Assembly: GCA_016721315.1 (NCBI GenBank)
Contig: JADKIL010000002.1
Span: 124,001 to 188,000, forward strand
Length of the DNA stretch: 64,000 nucleotides
Direction of reading: 5' to 3'
Origin: Candidatus Villigracilis vicinus
GTDB lineage: Bacteria > Chloroflexota > Anaerolineae > Anaerolineales > Villigracilaceae
The notes below the pieces were generated by a model. The model was not told the origin of the DNA. It searched no databases and saw nothing but the letters and a program-made list of their open reading frames with translations. Made by a program: the position numbers and the translations under genes. Shown here one piece after another: positions 62,334 to 64,000 of this stretch. Every line of letters starts with the position of its first letter. Positions within the stretch are counted from its first letter, which is position 1.

Positions 62334-63395
62334 TTATTCTTCCAGAACCAGAACTGCTTCCTTTGAGCAGGTCACCTGCTGTTTAGAGCCGATCTTGGGC
62401 AGTTCCAGGAAGGGATTGTTGAAGGTATCCATATTGAACTTGGCGTTGCCGATCTTCACCTGGATGCGTACAACCGCCCCAAGGAAGGTAATATTCTCAA
62501 TGGTACAGTCGAGGACATTATCCTTTTTCTGTTCAGATACAAAGCTGAAGCGTTCCGGGCGGACGGAAACACGGATCGCATCTCCCTTTTTGCGGGATTT
62601 GATATCAGACGCAGTAATAAACTGAACGCCATCAACGGTCAAGAGACCACTTGCAGGGTCAGACACTTCAGCACTGGCAGTATTAAGTGACCCCACAAAG
62701 TTTGCCACAAACTGAGTCTGCGGGAAGTTATAAATTTCGAAAGGAGTCCCTACTTGTTCCATCAGCCCTACATTCATGACTACGATACGGTCAGAGATCG
62801 AAAGTGCCTCTTCCTGGTCATGAGTCACAAATATGGCGGTAATGCCTAATTTCTTCTGAATAGCCCGAATTTCGGCTCGCAAAGAGACCCGGATCTTGGC
62901 ATCCAATGCAGAGAGCGGTTCATCGAGCAAAAGTACTTGCGGATGAATGGCAAGCGCACGCGCCAGGGAGACACGTTGCTGCTGCCCGCCTGAAAGTTGG
63001 TAGGGGTATTTGTTTGCATGTTTTTCGAGGTTGATCAGGGCGATCATTTCATCAATACGTTGTTTGATGATCTCTTTCGACTCTTTGCGAACACTTAAGC
63101 CAAAGCCAATATTCTGCGCAACGGTCATATTCGGGAACAAGGCATAGGACTGGAAGATCATACCGACATTACGCTGATTGGGCGCTTTATCCGTAATATC
63201 CGCCCCATCCAATATGATCTTTCCTGACGAGGGGATTTCAAAACCCGCCACCATTCGCAGGGTCGTTGTCTTTCCGCAGCCTGACGGACCCAGAAACGAA
63301 ACAAATTCGCCTTTGGCAATTTCCAAACTGAAATCATCTACAACAACAGTATCGCCGAATTGCTTGGTAATTTTCGAGAGGGTTAAATAAGACAT
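62334..63395 (-). CDS. ABC transporter ATP-binding protein (PotA/FbpC-type)
   Basis: 353 residues. Walker A GPSGCGKTT at about 36-44, 'LSGGQQQRVSLARALA' signature, LLLDEPLSALDAK Walker B, 'VTHDQEEALSISD' switch His. C-terminal TOBE domain (about 240-350). PotA-type importers carry polyamines, Fe(III), 2-aminoethylphosphonate or similar; the substrate-binding protein is outside the window. Confidence 0.93.
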   Translation of the reverse strand: MSYLTLSKITKQFGDTVVVDDFSLEIAKGEFVSFLGPSGCGKTTTLRMVAGFEIPSSGKIILDGADITDKAPNQRNVGMIFQSYALFPNMTVAQNIGFGLSVRKESKEIIKQRIDEMIALINLEKHANKYPYQLSGGQQQRVSLARALAIHPQVLLLDEPLSALDAKIRVSLRAEIRAIQKKLGITAIFVTHDQEEALSISDRIVVMNVGLMEQVGTPFEIYNFPQTQFVANFVGSLNTASAEVSDPASGLLTVDGVQFITASDIKSRKKGDAIRVSVRPERFSFVSEQKKDNVLDCTIENITFLGAVVRIQVKIGNAKFNMDTFNNPFLELPKIGSKQQVTCSKEAVLVLEE

Positions 63396-63418
63396 TGAGA
63401 ATTCTCCGCAAATAGATT

Positions 63419-64000
63419 TTAGTGCGTACCAGCGGTCTGCCCTTGACCGCCCGTAAACATCTGTATAAGCCCCATGGCAAGCCAGGTCATGAGGAAACTG
63501 GCAAACGAAAGTGCAGCAGGCTCATAAGCACGGTGCTGTCCAAGCAGGAAAAGGTATGGTCCAAAAGCAGGGACGCCGAGAAAAGAAGCAAGGGTCACTT
63601 CACCAACGACAATCGCGAAGGTAAGCAAGGCGCCACTCAACAAAGCCGCACGAATATTCGGCAGAATCACCCGCAAAATGATCGTAAACCAACTCGCTCC
63701 AAGGCTTTGAGCTGCCTCGGTCAGGGTTCGCACATCCACAGTACGCATGCCCGTATCTACAGAGCGGTACATATAGGGCAAACCCAAAACAACATACCCA
63801 GCAATAATCAAAATATCCGTGCCGACTTCGAATGTTGTTAATGGTTGAAACAACTTTATTTCTGTAAATGGGATTTTTATCGGAGAACTGTAAATACGGA
63901 TCAAACCAAATACCAGAATAATCGCTGGTACGACGAACGGCAGGAGTGTAATAAACTCAACAATTCGGCGGGCTTCCGGTAAACGCAAGCGGATCCAATA
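63419..64000 (-). CDS. ABC transporter permease (PotB/FbpB-type), truncated by window end
   Basis: The frame stays open to the edge ('YWIRLRLPEARRIVEFITLL'). 'RTLTEAAQSLGASWFTIILR' is the EAA loop that contacts the ATPase. Helices before and after fit a binding-protein-dependent permease. It precedes the ATPase gene by 23 bp in the same operon. Confidence 0.9.
   Translation of the reverse strand, partial: YWIRLRLPEARRIVEFITLLPFVVPAIILVFGLIRIYSSPIKIPFTEIKLFQPLTTFEVGTDILIIAGYVVLGLPYMYRSVDTGMRTVDVRTLTEAAQSLGASWFTIILRVILPNIRAALLSGALLTFAIVVGEVTLASFLGVPAFGPYLFLLGQHRAYEPAALSFASFLMTWLAMGLIQMFTGGQGQTAGTH

Noticed and set aside
1..64000. CRISPR array
   Set aside because: No regularly spaced 25-40-bp repeats with unique spacers seen; the phased array at 22519 has 7-bp units only.

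Overview
The window reads as chromosome of an uncultured-type bacterium, most plausibly Chloroflexota (class Anaerolineae). This is inferred from gene style only: tandem M29 aminopeptidases, 7TM-GAF histidine kinases, Ig-like/FN3 surface proteins, a cytochrome cd1 nitrite reductase made as a lipoprotein, and interspersed palindromes; there is no rRNA or tRNA to prove it. Several long genes break at short homopolymers (near 200, 8585, 27121 and 30712), which looks like residual long-read indel error, so not every broken gene here is a real pseudogene.

Layout. Positions 1-18203 are host backbone: an Ig-like/FN3 surface protein, rlmN, an atypical response regulator, a DNA methyltransferase, an L,D-transpeptidase, a SWIM zinc-finger protein, a GH13 enzyme with a histone-H1-like tail, a sensor kinase, an acetyltransferase, two M29 aminopeptidases, and an operon of small genes ending in an ICMT-like methyltransferase and the start of yjbQ. 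Positions 59792-64000 resume the same backbone: the rest of yjbQ, then an aldo/keto reductase, a DJ-1/PfpI protein, an alkaline-phosphatase-superfamily enzyme and an ABC transporter.

Positions 18204-59791 (41,588 bp) are an integrated mobile element. It cuts yjbQ inside its conserved V-N-A-M-H segment. The two gene pieces rejoin in frame across a 10-bp direct repeat (GTGAATGCGA) to give exactly 139 codons plus stop, the length of the intact yjbQ copy that the element carries at its right end. In that carried copy the core is recoded, so it should not itself be a target. The left end encodes a large serine recombinase whose reading frame runs across the attachment site. Next come an excisionase-like HTH protein, ParA, a tandem ribbon-helix-helix-like protein, an 11/12-bp-phased repeat array (candidate centromere or origin), a phage-O-like initiator, a DnaC-like loader and a replication-relaxation protein. 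A decayed type I restriction-modification operon follows.

The rest is cargo for nitrogen-oxide respiration: a B-family heme-copper reductase with CuA subunit and small subunit (active-site Tyr replaced by Gln, so probably a nitric oxide reductase), its CcoI-like copper ATPase and SafE-like partner, a cytochrome b/ferredoxin fusion, a NarX/NarL-type two-component system, an NnrS-like protein, two Crp/Fnr regulators, a DUF1858 protein, cytochrome cd1 nitrite reductase, an HD-GYP protein, cytochrome b561 and further membrane proteins. The logic is nitrite to NO to N2O with its own sensing and metal supply, delivered as a mobile unit that repairs the gene it breaks.

A second hidden item is a DsrE-family gene at 33242-33592. 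Its only interruption is an in-frame UGA exactly at the first Cys of the C-G-T-C motif, followed by a hairpin with an apical AGGUCU like the E. coli fdhF SECIS: a candidate selenoprotein.
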